From assembly GCF_000003815.2 (NCBI RefSeq), contig NC_049987.1:10584714-10648713 (forward strand): 64,000 nt of DNA, read 5' to 3'. Shown here piece by piece: positions 1-11,600 of this stretch (its first letter is position 1; each line of letters opens with the position of its first letter). The position numbers were made by a program, and so were the translations under genes. The DNA is from Branchiostoma floridae. Its lineage: Eukaryota > Chordata > Leptocardii > Amphioxiformes > Branchiostomatidae. The notes below the pieces were generated by a model that saw nothing but the letters and a program-made list of their open reading frames with translations, searched no databases and had not been told where the DNA came from.

Positions 1-58
1 AGTCAATGGGAGTGGAATAGGACATATTGACAATTTGTAACATCCCCTTGGTGTTACT

Positions 59-412
59 TTGATAGATAGCCACCCTAAAAGGAACGACCTTCAACTTGTA
101 CAGTTCATGTATACACGCTTCAATGGTTACCCATTCAGTGTGTATGCTGCAGGTGTGGATTCAAATTTTGATTCCGCCCGATTTTTATCGGTGGTTAGTG
201 CGTGCATAGGGTTTGATCCAAAGTCAGGGCGACCCCTTCCAAAATCTGCTTTGCAAAAATACCTACGCCAACTATATTCTTCAAACTTCAATTATTCCCC
301 CTCATGCATAATGGAAATCCCGAAGCAGTGTTTTGGAAATATTTATCACGGTCAAAAATTTGATGTGACACCGCTACTAGTACTTACAACTGACGGATAC
401 AATTTTGGATGA
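59..412 (+). CDS. Unrecognised open reading frame of about 117 codons
   Basis: An open frame with no recognisable domain. It has no ATG near its 5' end (an in-frame stop lies at 38-40), no clear splice acceptor, and stops just before a GATGACGTCATC palindrome of the kind found in the transposable elements of this window. It could be an internal exon of a gene beyond the left edge, a decayed transposon frame, or chance. I see no signal peptide or membrane segment. No function is proposed. Confidence 0.15.
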   Translation: MIDSHPKRNDLQLVQFMYTRFNGYPFSVYAAGVDSNFDSARFLSVVSACIGFDPKSGRPLPKSALQKYLRQLYSSNFNYSPSCIMEIPKQCFGNIYHGQKFDVTPLLVLTTDGYNFG

Positions 413-750
413 CGTCATCGGCCTGACGACTCCCTGCAGACCTTGGTCAGCTACGCAGGTCAAATTGTTCCCGTTGTCCCATTTCTTCACTTTATTAATA
501 ACAAAATCAAGCGATGTTTGCTTCATGTCTTGGTTCCGCGGAGTTTTCCCTCTCTTTAAAAGTTTGGTTCCGTTTAGCCAGGACAGCGTGGGAGGGGGGT
601 AGCCTCCTTGAGACGAACAGGTGAGGAGTAGTCGTTGTCCGACAGGAGTGGGCCGCTTCCCGCCGATTATTTCCGGGGGCTTCGCCAGTGGAACTAAAAA
701 TAGAATAAAATAGTTACAAATAGTTTGTGTGGGCTAATGTTCATATATGT

Positions 751-880
751 TTATTTGTTTGTTTGTTTGTTTGTTTGTTTGTATGAAAAGACACAAATAT
801 GCGATACACAAAAGAAACAAATATTCGATACACGAAGAAACAAATATACGATACACAAAAGAAACAAATATACGATTCAC
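751..880. repeat. (GTTT)n microsatellite followed by a 24-bp minisatellite
   Basis: Positions 751-783 are GTTT repeats. From 786 to 880 there are four copies of a 23-24 bp unit of the type AAAAGAAACAAATATACGAT plus ACAC (786-809, 810-833, 834-856, 857-880). The open frames on both strands here are only the repeat read through. Confidence 0.85.
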
Positions 881-2550
881 TATGCGATGTAACAGTAACA
901 TTCTTCTAATACTAAGAAACCAAGTGTTCAAAGTGAATCTGTGTATATACAATGTATGAGACGGTATAGGTTATTTAAATCTTTCTTTGACTTCAGCAGA
1001 TTTCAAGAGAGCCGATATACCACAAGCAGACCTCTTCGGATTCGACATCTTTTATGATTGATGACAAACAGTCTGTATATCACGGTCTAAAAGAATTTGT
1101 CCAATTCATTTTCTACCATCTGTTGGGCAATAAAAGAGGCCTTCTACCATGGTTCACATATGACATACAGTGGCCTGCACTTTTAAAGAATGAGTCTTGT
1201 AGAGCACACTGTCTTGGAAAATGTAAGATAAATATCAAATTCATGAGACATTTCAAGGTTGGTCAACAAAAGATTTAGGTCTATTTTATGTGTGTACACA
1301 TCTTTTATTGATCAGTCGATATCAAAACGTCATCAGAAAACACGTGCTACAAACGTCGATTCCTTCACCGTAAAGAAATTGTTGAACCTTTTTGGACACT
1401 TGTTAATAATACTATAGTGTAGAAAGAGTTGTTACGACCTGGAATATTCGTAAATGATCTTATGAAACTTTGGATTTCTATGTCATATTAAATACAGATA
1501 AGGTTGAGATTTTGAGTGATGGCCAGTACCCTATTCTGTGATGGAACTGCTTAATATCTGAAGCCCCCTTGCGGGTGTGATTGATACGACAGCGTAATTG
1601 TTTTCAATGCACGCCCGTACCAGTGTCGCCATTGTTCAAAAGGCCGTGGAGAAATTTGGGAGGTTATCTGGAATACGTGATGGAAACGAGAGCAGGGTAG
1701 GTCAAGGCCAAGTTACGGAAGGGCACTGCGCTGGGGGCATAAATTTGTATGGCAAATACGAGTATTAAGCAAGTGATTTATGCTATTTTACAATTTCTAC
1801 CAAAGCAAAGTTATTTATCGATGGGGTTTTATTCTTGATTGAATCTTGATGTTCTCATTATCTTGGAGCTAACGTACTGCTGTGCGGCTTTGATTTAGCA
1901 CTGCTTTATGTGGTTACATGTACATGTACCTTAGGGAATACAAATGGACGATGGAATTTCTGCGTGGGCGTTGTTCTAAATTGTTCATTTTATATAGTTT
2001 CTGCACGAACAGTTTGCATTAGACGACGAAAAATCGGTACTGTGTAAAATCAATCTGTGTCTTTGATGCACATATTTTCCAAACCCTTCATGTGAAATCG
2101 TTAATATTCATTCTATTAGAACTGTTACAAATGATTGACACTTTTAGTTTTAACTTATAGAAGTCCATTAGAAACTTTACAAGGATTTTAATGATTGGTT
2201 CTAATGTTTTAAAACTTAGCATTTCAAAATGGCTCCTGCAGTTATTTCCTGCTCTTAGTACCGAATGGCTGAAAGTTGCAGCATCTATGAAGATGAATCG
2301 AGTTTCATATTGTTCCCAACAACGCTTAGCATGAGACAAATTTACGCCGTGAGAGAACGTGTAAAACTTCCTGCTGTCTTGCTTATTACTTGCAGAGTGC
2401 TTTATTAGATCGATGCAGATGCTATAAGCAGATTGGAATATATATGTAGCTGTGACAGGCCTTGCATTGCAAAAATATAGGAAAATGCGCAAAACATTAT
2501 TAGAACGATACTGAGGTTCACTATTAACCGGTTCTAACACTACAAGATGT
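881..2550. other. Non-coding stretch, no gene seen
   Basis: AT-rich DNA with short chance frames on both strands. No splice-bounded exon, tRNA or known repeat was recognised. If the Ig exon at 4557-4868 belongs to a gene running leftward, this is probably intron of that gene. Confidence 0.5.
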
Positions 2551-3506
2551 TTAACCCTATTCAGACCGGGGGGGGGGGGCTTTTGAGGCCAACTTCGATG
2601 GCCTATAACGCCAGAACGCATTACGCTAAAGCCACCAAATTTGGTGAGTTTTCCTAAAATATTGTTGGCAATAATTTAACGAAGTTTGACAAATTTTCCA
2701 TCTTTTCGTGTTGCCATGGCAACCGTTTGCTGACAGGCAGTTTTGCCCAAAATCACTATTTTTGGTTCTAACAATGTATTTTTCACATTTATTTGCTATA
2801 TTACTGCTATTTTGTTACATGAATAAAATCTGATATTATTTAGCATATCTTTCTTAATTATATATGCATAAATTATGCTAATTTGATGACGTCATCAGCC
2901 CAAAATCCAAGATGGCGGACCGTATGGCCAGATCAAGAATAACAAGCTATAAATTATCCCTTAAAATTTGTAACTACCTGGTATTTTTTCATCAAAAACC
3001 ATCTAAATGAATGAATTTAGTCTATTTCCATTGCCCTTTGTGATTATTTGTTGCAAAAAAAGTACTTTTAAAAATTCAAGGTGGTGGATATAATATGGCG
3101 GAGCCTAACTCGTATCTTAGATGTGCATGACGTCATTTTATGATGTCATTATGACGTCATCGATGTTGCTATTGGCAATACAGGTCGTAATAAATATTAT
3201 TATTCTGTTATCTGCACTTGTTGTTACATTTTTGTAGTATAACTTGAAGTTTTCTGAGATACCCTTTTTTCATGGGTCCGGCCAATATAATCAAATTGAT
3301 GACGTCATAATTACGTCATCTTACGTCCATGTAACGTCAAACGTCAAATGCTTGTGAGATATTTTGTCGATATCATGTCCTGAAAATTGGTGGCCCTACG
3401 GCACGTCGTTCAAGAGTTAGAGGACTTAAAAGTGGAGGGCCTCAAAAGCCACCCCCCCCCCCCCCCTGGTCCAGGATGCCAAAAAAGCCGGTTCTGATTG
3501 GGTTAA
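2551..3506. mobile_element. piggyBac-like MITE, unit 1
   Basis: The element is bounded by TTAA at 2551-2554 and 3503-3506. Its ends are imperfect inverted repeats: TTAACCCTATTCAGACCGG on the left, and TTAACCCAATCAGAACCGG reading inward from the right. TTAA target duplications followed by CCC are the hallmark of piggyBac elements (established knowledge). There is no transposase frame, so it is non-autonomous. Inside are poly-G/poly-C tracts near each end, a perfect GTTGCCATGGCAAC palindrome (2710-2723) and TGACGTCA palindromes at 2887, 3128, 3152 and 3300. It shares its right TTAA with unit 2. Confidence 0.65.
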
Positions 3507-4417
3507 CCCTATCAGGACTGGCTTTTGGGCCTTCCTGGCCTGGGGGGGGGGGGGGGCTCATTCGACCCCCTTCGTATTTTCAAAACGGCTTACTGTACGA
3601 TCACCAAATTTGCAGGGGGTGTTGTGCTAGACGAGTTTTATAATTCCTAAAAATTTTGATATCACTATGACGTAATATGACGTAATTATGACGTCAGTAT
3701 TTTATTTTTTTGGCTAAAACGGGGAGTTCCCATAATACCTAAATATCCTACTCAAAAAGTTACCAATAAAGGTTTCTTATTAATATTTTAGTGTTATAAG
3801 ACTTCTGTTGTCAAAAGCCGACGCAACGACGTAAAAATGACGTCATAGAATGACGTCATCTGTAGTTTACCTATCCGCCATCTTGGATTATGAACCTTTA
3901 ATTTTTCAAGATACATTTTTTTCAACATATAACGCCAAAACCCTATGAAAATAAATTAGAAATGTTCACATGAATGTTTTCTGTAAGAAAATACCACGTA
4001 GTGATGAAATCTGAGTGAAAATAAGCTTGTTATACTTTAAATCATGACATTGTCGGCCATCTTGGATTTTGACCAATTACGTCGCCTCATTAGCATAATT
4101 TATGAATATTTAATTATAAATGTTTAACTAAGATGTGTTGGATATTAAAGATATATGAAAAGAAGTTTAGTTTAGCAAGAAACTCTTAAAATCCCATTGT
4201 TTAAACCAAAATTAGTGATTTTTGTAAAATTTGTTTTTCAGAAACCCGTTGCCATGGCAACACGAAAAATCATAAACTTACCAATTTTTTTAAAAATTGT
4301 TGCCAACAATATTTTAGGAAAACTCACCAAGTTTGGTTGTTCTAGCACAAGCCGTTTGGGAGCTATAGGAGGTCAAAGTTTGCGCGGGCACTTTAACCCC
4401 AGTCTGGATAGGGTTAA
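3503..4417. mobile_element. piggyBac-like MITE, unit 2, inverted neighbour of unit 1
   Basis: Bounded by TTAA at 3503-3506 and 4414-4417, with inward-facing ends TTAACCCTATCAGGACTGG and TTAACCCTATCCAGACTGG. Its right end matches the left end of unit 1 in inverted orientation: the GTTGCCATGGCAAC palindrome recurs at 4248-4261, and the flanking sequence about lack of sites near TTTTAGGAAAACTCACCAA mirrors 2640-2670. TGACGTCA palindromes lie at 3689, 3838 and 3851. Either two copies inserted head-to-head at one TTAA, or this is one 1.87-kb foldback that carries an internal copy of its own terminus. Confidence 0.6.
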
Positions 4418-4556
4418 AGATTTAATGTTTTTTTGTTTTTGTTTAGTAAGTAGAACGTTAAGATCTTCATGTTTTTGAACTATGTACTTTGTAGTCGACC
4501 GTTTGAAACCTGCTATATTTATATTTTTCATAAGTAAATCTTTTATCCTGGCTCAC

Positions 4557-4868
4557 CGATGACTGAAAGCACGGCGTTCGGTGCCGCTGGCACGGAGGGT
4601 GTACTGCACCGATAACCCCCCGCGTCCCCTAGCGTCACCCCCCAGATCTGCAGGTTGTACTCCCCCGTCGTCCTGTCCCCGATGACGAAGTGTCTCCCGT
4701 ATCCAGCCGTCACCTTGGTGTCCATGGAGATGATGCGGAAGTCGGGAGGTCCCTCCCACACCACGACGTCCTCCCCGGTGAGTCCGCTGAAGGTGCACGG
4801 CAACGTGACGGCCTTGCCCCGCAGCACCGCCGCCGACTGGGGCTGCACTTTGTACGAAGCAGCATTGG
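4557..4868 (-). CDS. V-type immunoglobulin domain exon (nephrin/Kirrel-like cell-surface protein, partial)
   Basis: One 312-bp exon with a good acceptor (pyrimidine tract then CAG before 4868) and donor (G|GTGAGC at 4557). It is phase 1 at both ends, the usual signature of an Ig module exon. It encodes about 105 residues: a conserved Cys at about residue 25 (LPCTF), the core Trp at 38 (VVVWEG), a TGEYNLQIW strand, and the D-x-G-x-Y-x-C motif ending in Cys 88. The combination of VIGDRTTGEYNLQI and a short linker resembles the first Ig domain of nephrin/Kirrel family adhesion molecules (recalled similarity). The exon is unusually GC-rich against its AT-rich surroundings. Other exons lie left of the window or were not recognised; a tentative signal-peptide exon is listed at 8652-8694. 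Confidence 0.8.
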
Positions 4869-7055
4869 CTGGGAGAAAAAGAACATGTGTGTAAGTTGCC
4901 TGTTATAACAAAGAGAAGAACACCTTAACAATTGGGGAACCCCTAGTGACATCCCATTAAAGTATTATGTGGGTGTAATCCCAAGCTCTCAACAACATCG
5001 TTGGACCCGAACTTAAACATACTTCTAATTTTCCAAGTATTCCATTAAACCAAATGCTTCCACATACAGACAATATCCACATCACAGCGTACTCACACTA
5101 AGACACCAACTGCCATATCCGTTTTAACGGGGAAATAACGACTCCTGTCCTGATTCACCGAACATGGATCCCAAAACGTAACCGAGTGCAAGGGAAGCGC
5201 TTGTTTATATCCTTCATAGTTCAATACAAATATTTACTACTGCCATGTCACCTGTACTTCCGTTGATGATATTTCTAAACCATCCCTGTACATTGACTGT
5301 CTAAGATTAATGACAGTATTACCAAACTGATAACTCTTACCAGAGTTATGTAATGCCCCGGTGAAAATAGCATATCGTGTTACAGGTTGTGAGTGAATCT
5401 TCCACATAAAACTTTCCGGTAGGATGAAACTTTGCTTTCAATTTCGGAGGCTTTAGCACATGATCAGGCTCGTGTTACGGAAGGTAGATCCTTTCTTCCA
5501 TTACAATCTGAGACGGAAAGGTCACCGCACAACTGATTTATGAATCTCTGTGCTTTTTTATTGCGTAGCGATTGCTGCATGTCCATTACGAGCCACTCAT
5601 CCCACCGTAGGCCCGATATATTGACCCTCGTTTCGGTCAATATTGAACGGCAAACGCCACAAGTCCGATAGGCGGTCCCCGCCTCCATCTTCCCCGAGGG
5701 AACAACTATAACATAATCTTGTACTAACTATTTTCACGCGGCGATGCACTTGGTTATCAATTCGGAATATTATTACAGCTATTTTAAAGTTATAACGATT
5801 CGCTCCGGTGAACAATCCAGTGCGTGTGTCGCCATTGGTTGGATGTTTATCCATTTGTCTTCGGTGAAAAATCAGGTCAACTCAGGAATCATCGGCGCAC
5901 GGAAAAGTTATTTGCACAAGTCCCTGCTCGCTACTTATAAACGACACGCACCAAATTGTTCTTGGTTGGAGAGTGATGTGGGGTCGATTGATTAGACCCA
6001 ACTGTGGTGAAATCTTTTATCCAGGAAGCGAGCGCTAACCATCGAGAATCGAATGGAGGGGGAAGAGTAGCTACGGATCCAGAATCGAAACGGCATCAGA
6101 TATGCTGTGAGAAGACAGGCCATTTTTCACCCGGATTCTGAACAAAATTGAACGTTAAGCTACAGAATCATTTCCTTTCCTGTGACGGCACGCGATGACT
6201 TAAAGGGGAGTCAGGCAACGCTATAGCGGAAAAACACAATATATTATGGCCCCAAGCTCCTCAATAAATGTACTGGAGCCGTACATTGTCCCCTGGAACC
6301 AACTGTAGATTCTGTGGTGTACATATTATCGCCTCCAGGTAGAAGAAATACTTCTGGGACTTAATTTTACTGATTCAGAAGAAAGATGGAAGCAGAAATA
6401 CACAACACTGATTTTACCATTATATGATATGCTATGCAATATGTCACCTGTATGGATTAATGCAGTGTGCTAGACTAGACCAGACTGTAATGTGTTCCAA
6501 ACCAGTATCTAACGTTGCGAATGTAATCAACAACATCGGTTATTCTTCATCTTTCCTTCAGTAAACATTAGGGTGACGCATATAGGCCTGGCGAGACCTC
6601 TGTGTGTCTGCGGTCGCCGCGAAACAGAAATGCGTTTGCAAACGATGAAGATGATGTTTTTATTTCCTGATGTGTATTTAATACCATCAATAGTCTGCCT
6701 ACAGTGACCCCATTCTTTAAGTCTTATTCATGGATACTAAGGACTCATAATATCTATTTTATTGTACTCGGTGTCCTTAAGTCACTTCTACTGTGCTTTC
6801 TGCTCCTATCTGGTTAGGAAAAGAAATAAGGCGAGACGGCAGAAATCCATTACTGACCCGAGGGTATGTATAATGGTACATTGTGACCAACGTGCCAGTC
6901 TAAACGGTGCGGTTAACGTCAATAGGTCTTAACAGTAAGGACAATTACACAATGAATGTTTCATTGTTGAGTCGCAATTTCATTACAAAAGGATTGTAGA
7001 CGTGGTAAAATTTCTTGTCAAAAGCCTACACCGGTCCCGGTGGCCCGTAGATCCT
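4869..7055. other. Non-coding stretch, probably 5' intron of the Ig gene
   Basis: No exon with coding character is visible on either strand. Short frames at 5464-5995 overlap on both strands and have no splice or start context. No repeat family was recognised here. Confidence 0.5.
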
Positions 7056-7704
7056 TTAAGGTATTTAGGTTGGCTAAATTGGCCTTCCATTGTTTTCTCA
7101 TTAATGAATTAAGAAGGAATTGAGACGTAACGAATATTGATAGATGGGCATGACAGAATTTTAAATCTCATTTTTTGGGGGCCAAATTGATGACGTCATC
7201 AGGTTTTATTGCCCCTAATATTATTTTTTCTATGACAAAATACAGCACCTTGGTACATACCACTGCAATGAAACTATGTTTTTCATGTGCATAATGATGA
7301 AAGCTACAAACTCACGGTTGCGCAAATTGATATCTATTAACGATCTGTAGTTATTAAGAATTGATTTTTTTTTTGATTAGATGAAAACAAACATCTTCTT
7401 ATTACTACAGATCATTAGTAGATATCAATTTGAGCAACCGTGAGTTTGTAGCTTTCAACATTATGCAACGAAAAACGAAATTTCATTGCAGTGGTATCTA
7501 CCAAAGTGCTGTATTTTGTCATAGAACAAAATAATATTAGGGGCAATAAAAATGATGACGTTATCAATTTGGCCCCCAAAATCTGATTTAGAATTCTTTT
7601 ATACCCATATATCAATATTCGTTACGGCTCTATTCTTTCTTAATTAATTAATAAGAAAACAATGGAAGGTCAAAATGCCAATTTAGCCAACCGAAATACC
7701 TTAA
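7056..7704. mobile_element. Large foldback (hairpin) transposable element
   Basis: Two arms of about 300 bp (roughly 7056-7355 and 7400-7704) are inverted copies separated by a short T-rich loop. The ends read TTAAGGTATTTAGGTTGGCT and its imperfect inverse, so a TTAA sits at each outer edge. The left arm has a GATGACGTCATC palindrome (TGACGTCA at 7191-7198), which is decayed to GATGACGTTATC in the right arm. No protein is encoded. A single arm of the same family lies at about 27085-27431 inside the first receptor gene, so this is a dispersed family, not a local hairpin. Confidence 0.75.
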
Positions 7705-8651
7705 GACATCTTGTTAAGATATATTTTTCAAAAGACCAAATATCTAAACAAAGATCTAATGCAATAAATATATAATATATCAACGGTGAAGATCGTAAAT
7801 GGTGTAGATGGTATTTGTCCAAATACTTCGTGTATATATTTAAAAAATATTACATTCATAACTACATGAGGTGTCCCTGACAACTACAGGATAACTTTGT
7901 TTATAGCTCTGTATAGCTCTGTGCATGATGTATGTACAAGGCAGTCATTCAAATCCAGCCTTCACAAAGTTTGCAGTATATTCAGTAGGACAACTTAAGT
8001 AATGGGGCTTTACCAGATATATGATCCTTCTTAGGCATGGGCTCAAAATGATATGCCAATCTCACAAGAAAGTATCTCCTTTGGGTATCCTTTATTCAGG
8101 AGTAAATCTCCCGAGAATAATAGATGTCGTGCATGTGCTGTGAGATACTGAAGTTAGAACAATGAAGAACTCCGAGACCTAGCGCCCATTCATGTGGACC
8201 TGACAGCTCGCTAAGACTTCAATTGTGACTTCAGCCCAGGAGGACGGCTGACTGTCACATCGTGTTGACGCCCTTTCATATCCACAACATACCAAGAGAT
8301 TTGTAGTCTACGAAAATGCGGAAAACTATATAGAACTTGACATTACTCATCTTAGAATTGAAACTTGTGGCTCGTAACTTCCTGTTCATTTTCGATATTT
8401 TCTTCTTTTGTCAAATAACGAAACATGGTGTTGGTTATATATTCAGTTTCAACGTATCCATATGATACGTCTCTACAAATAATTTTTTCTACAGGGAATG
8501 TTGCTGTTGACATCCGAGGTGTACCACAATGAAATCCTGTGTGTGATTTTATGATAATTTTCAAAACGTACATGTCTAGATGTACGTTTAAATTTATAGT
8601 GCTGACTACGTTCCAGTAGTGTCCTGTGGTCTATGAGATCACATTCATCAC

Positions 8652-8694
8652 TGGAGTGTGTAATCCCGCTGCCAATGAACAACAACAGGAGCAT
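8652..8694 (-). CDS. Candidate signal-peptide exon for the Ig gene (tentative)
   Basis: The ATG at 8694 opens a strongly hydrophobic start (MLLLLFIGSGITHS). A GTGATG that could act as a donor follows after 14 codons plus one base. That phase (1) matches the phase-1 acceptor of the Ig exon at 4868, giving a join to NAASYKVQPQ. Against it: the donor is weak (A before GT, T at +5), the implied intron is 3.8 kb, and the frame also continues open without splicing. Confidence 0.2.
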
Positions 8695-11600
8695 CAAGAG
8701 GTGCGTGTTGCGATTGCACGGAGGTTGTGTTCTTCCTATCCATCAAAATTACAGCATTAAGTTTTGACAGTTTTGTTCTACTAATCCAGATGGCTTCCGT
8801 GATCCCTTTGTACGTTTGTTGTCTTCTCTGCCCATAACGCCCGCTCATTGTACTGCGCAGTTATTGAATGCATGATCTTATAACCGCATGCCATAAACTT
8901 AAACTACAAATATCAAGGATATCGCGTAGAGTATGATAGGCAAAGCGAGACCGGCTAGCTTACATGGTTTGCTAACGCGTCCATTTGATCCTGCTCTATG
9001 CATAATTTGCACTGATGCTTTCCAGGGCGTTTACGGACTTAATAGAAGTATACTCTCCATCCCTTTACTGCAGCACAATATAGATAAGAAAACCTCTATG
9101 TTTACAATTGCAAATCTGCCTGGACGCCTTCACAGGCTGGAAAATCTAATTAGTCTGTCAGGCTTGCTTTTGGAGATAGGTTAATTTCCTTCCGAGGTCT
9201 CGGTCGCGAAGGTTTACTGAGTTTGCGTTAATCTGCGCGGTACTTCTTTAGACTGTGTCAGACGGGTGATGGGGTGGTGAAGACCCTTCCTGATGGTCAT
9301 GGTGACGCCTGCATATAATCTTCCTGGAATTCTTCAGACGGTCGTGACAGGAAAATCCCATCTTCTGTGTATTAGAGCGTGCAAAGTCAGTCGGGCAGCA
9401 GTCGTATAACACGATATCACCTGCAGGGTTTGAAAGATACTGTTTATGATGTCGTAAATAGCGCCGTCACGCCATTCTAAACGCGAAGTGTCAGCCTCCC
9501 AGCAATCTCCAGGTGTACTGATAACCCAAAGTTTTTTTATGACAGATGTTTAAACGACCGTGGAGTTGGCTGGGTGCTGGTGGCTCAGTGATAAAAACCT
9601 GAATGGCAGTGGGCATAGGGTCAGGTCAGAGGAGCGTCTTGCCACAGATAGATCCCAGGTAAGCCGTCTTCACTGCGGAAGGAATTCATCTACTGGACGG
9701 CCACAGAAAGATAGCCCTCATAAATATTAAACAGCCACCTTAACTGATGCCCGTGCGGTTTTGATGTGTCGCCAATGTGGCAGCCCGCCTTGCTCTAAAT
9801 GATGATTGCGCCTGCTAACAGTTACGGAGGCCGACATATCAGTGACACGGTCCCCATTATCAGTCCTGCAATTCCCAACAGCTGATGTTAGGCACACTCC
9901 GTCTGTTTGTCATGGCTTTTTACTGCCGTAAGCACTGCTCACGCTACAGATGTGTTTTCATCAGCACGGGGGCAACCGTAAGGTTTGGCGGGACGCACGG
10001 AGCGTGACAGTGCGGATATTCCGCGTGCACCTCCGGTGAACGCCTCCAGGTGGTGGTTACGCGCCCCACGGGACAGACGTCTAATTTTCTCCCAACTTTC
10101 GTTCCAGTGATAGATTTTGACATACTTATTACGTTTGGAGGGTGGATGTGTACATAAAAGCCATCACGTGGCTTGTCAATCAGGAGCGGTCACACCCTGG
10201 TTCTGTCGCCTGTGCATGTGTAGCAGGTGACACGGCAATGCGAGAAGAGCAAAATTCTTCCAGGGAAGTACATCCAAATCTATTACACTACGTTCTTCAA
10301 AATTCCAAGGGAGCTTTCCTCAGAGTCGTCAACTTAATGACCCTGTGATATAAAACTTGAGGAGATGCATTAAAACGTAAGGCCCTCCCATCTAAAGGCA
10401 ATGACGCTGGGAGTACTCTTTGATTCTTGAAGTTGTAAAAAGCGAACGGATTCTCCGATGTTAAGTACCCCTCTGCTCAGACTAGCACTGACTGTTCAGG
10501 AGAAAAGCAGCACCATGAATACAGAGAACAAATTACTTGAGAGAAGCAGATCTAATTGCGACGTGTCTGCAAGAGTCCCTTATCATTTATTAGACTGTTG
10601 GAGAGCCGGATTCCTGAGTAGATCTAGTAATAAACAAGCTCTAAGAACGCACTTATCCGCATTCAATCTGAGCCCTTTCACATTAGGAGAGTAGGAGATC
10701 GATCGATGTTTTAAACGTTGCTACGGAAACAGAAAGTTTGGCCAAAGGATGTACAATTAAGAGCCTGCTTTGTGGTAAATTGCTTTAGAGTGGAAAGGAC
10801 GATACTCGGCGGGCACTCTCATTGAAAGATGGATCCTCCCCATTAAGATATTGTCTACCCTGAAAAGTCAATTAATCTGCCTTTTCGGCCGGTTATCTGA
10901 CGTGGACACAATCTCCCCATCATGTTTTATAATCGATACCAGTCTTAAGCTTGTCTACTCAGAACTTTCATCAACAAAGAATCTCTTCTTTACAAGAAGA
11001 GCAACCATAAATATTAACTCTGCTTTAATTTCGCACATCATAACTAAGTGTGAATTACTGGAATATTGGCTCTGGCTATAAGCGATCAATTTCACGCATG
11101 GTGTATTGCGAATTGTCAGCTGTGGATTACTTAGAAGTCCAAATCATGCATATACGAGTTTTACCCCAGTACAGAGTTTTACCACATAAGCCGTCTAATG
11201 TATTGAGTAGACGAGTAGAGTAGGTTGGAATACCACAGTTGACGCGTTGGTTGTTTAATTTTTCATACCCGTCTTTAATTTGCGCGTTCAGGGATACACT
11301 CTGACGGAAAAACGCGATGCCGCGATGTCGATCAGTGAGAGGGGAGATTAATTGGAGCGCGCATGCTTCAGTTGTAGCCTTAATTAGTAACTTGGTGTGC
11401 TGTAGATAGGTACAGATCGAACAAAGGTCATCTTAAACAGTCGTTAAGGTTGCCATTCCATTGGACGGAGATCCTATTGCAATCTGCCTGCGACCTAAAT
11501 TGGATTTGTGAAACTATTGATTGTATGCGTTTGTGAAGTAAATAAATAAATAAATAAAGTATCCAGAAGTAAAGATTGATTCTTCTTCAATGTTATTGAT

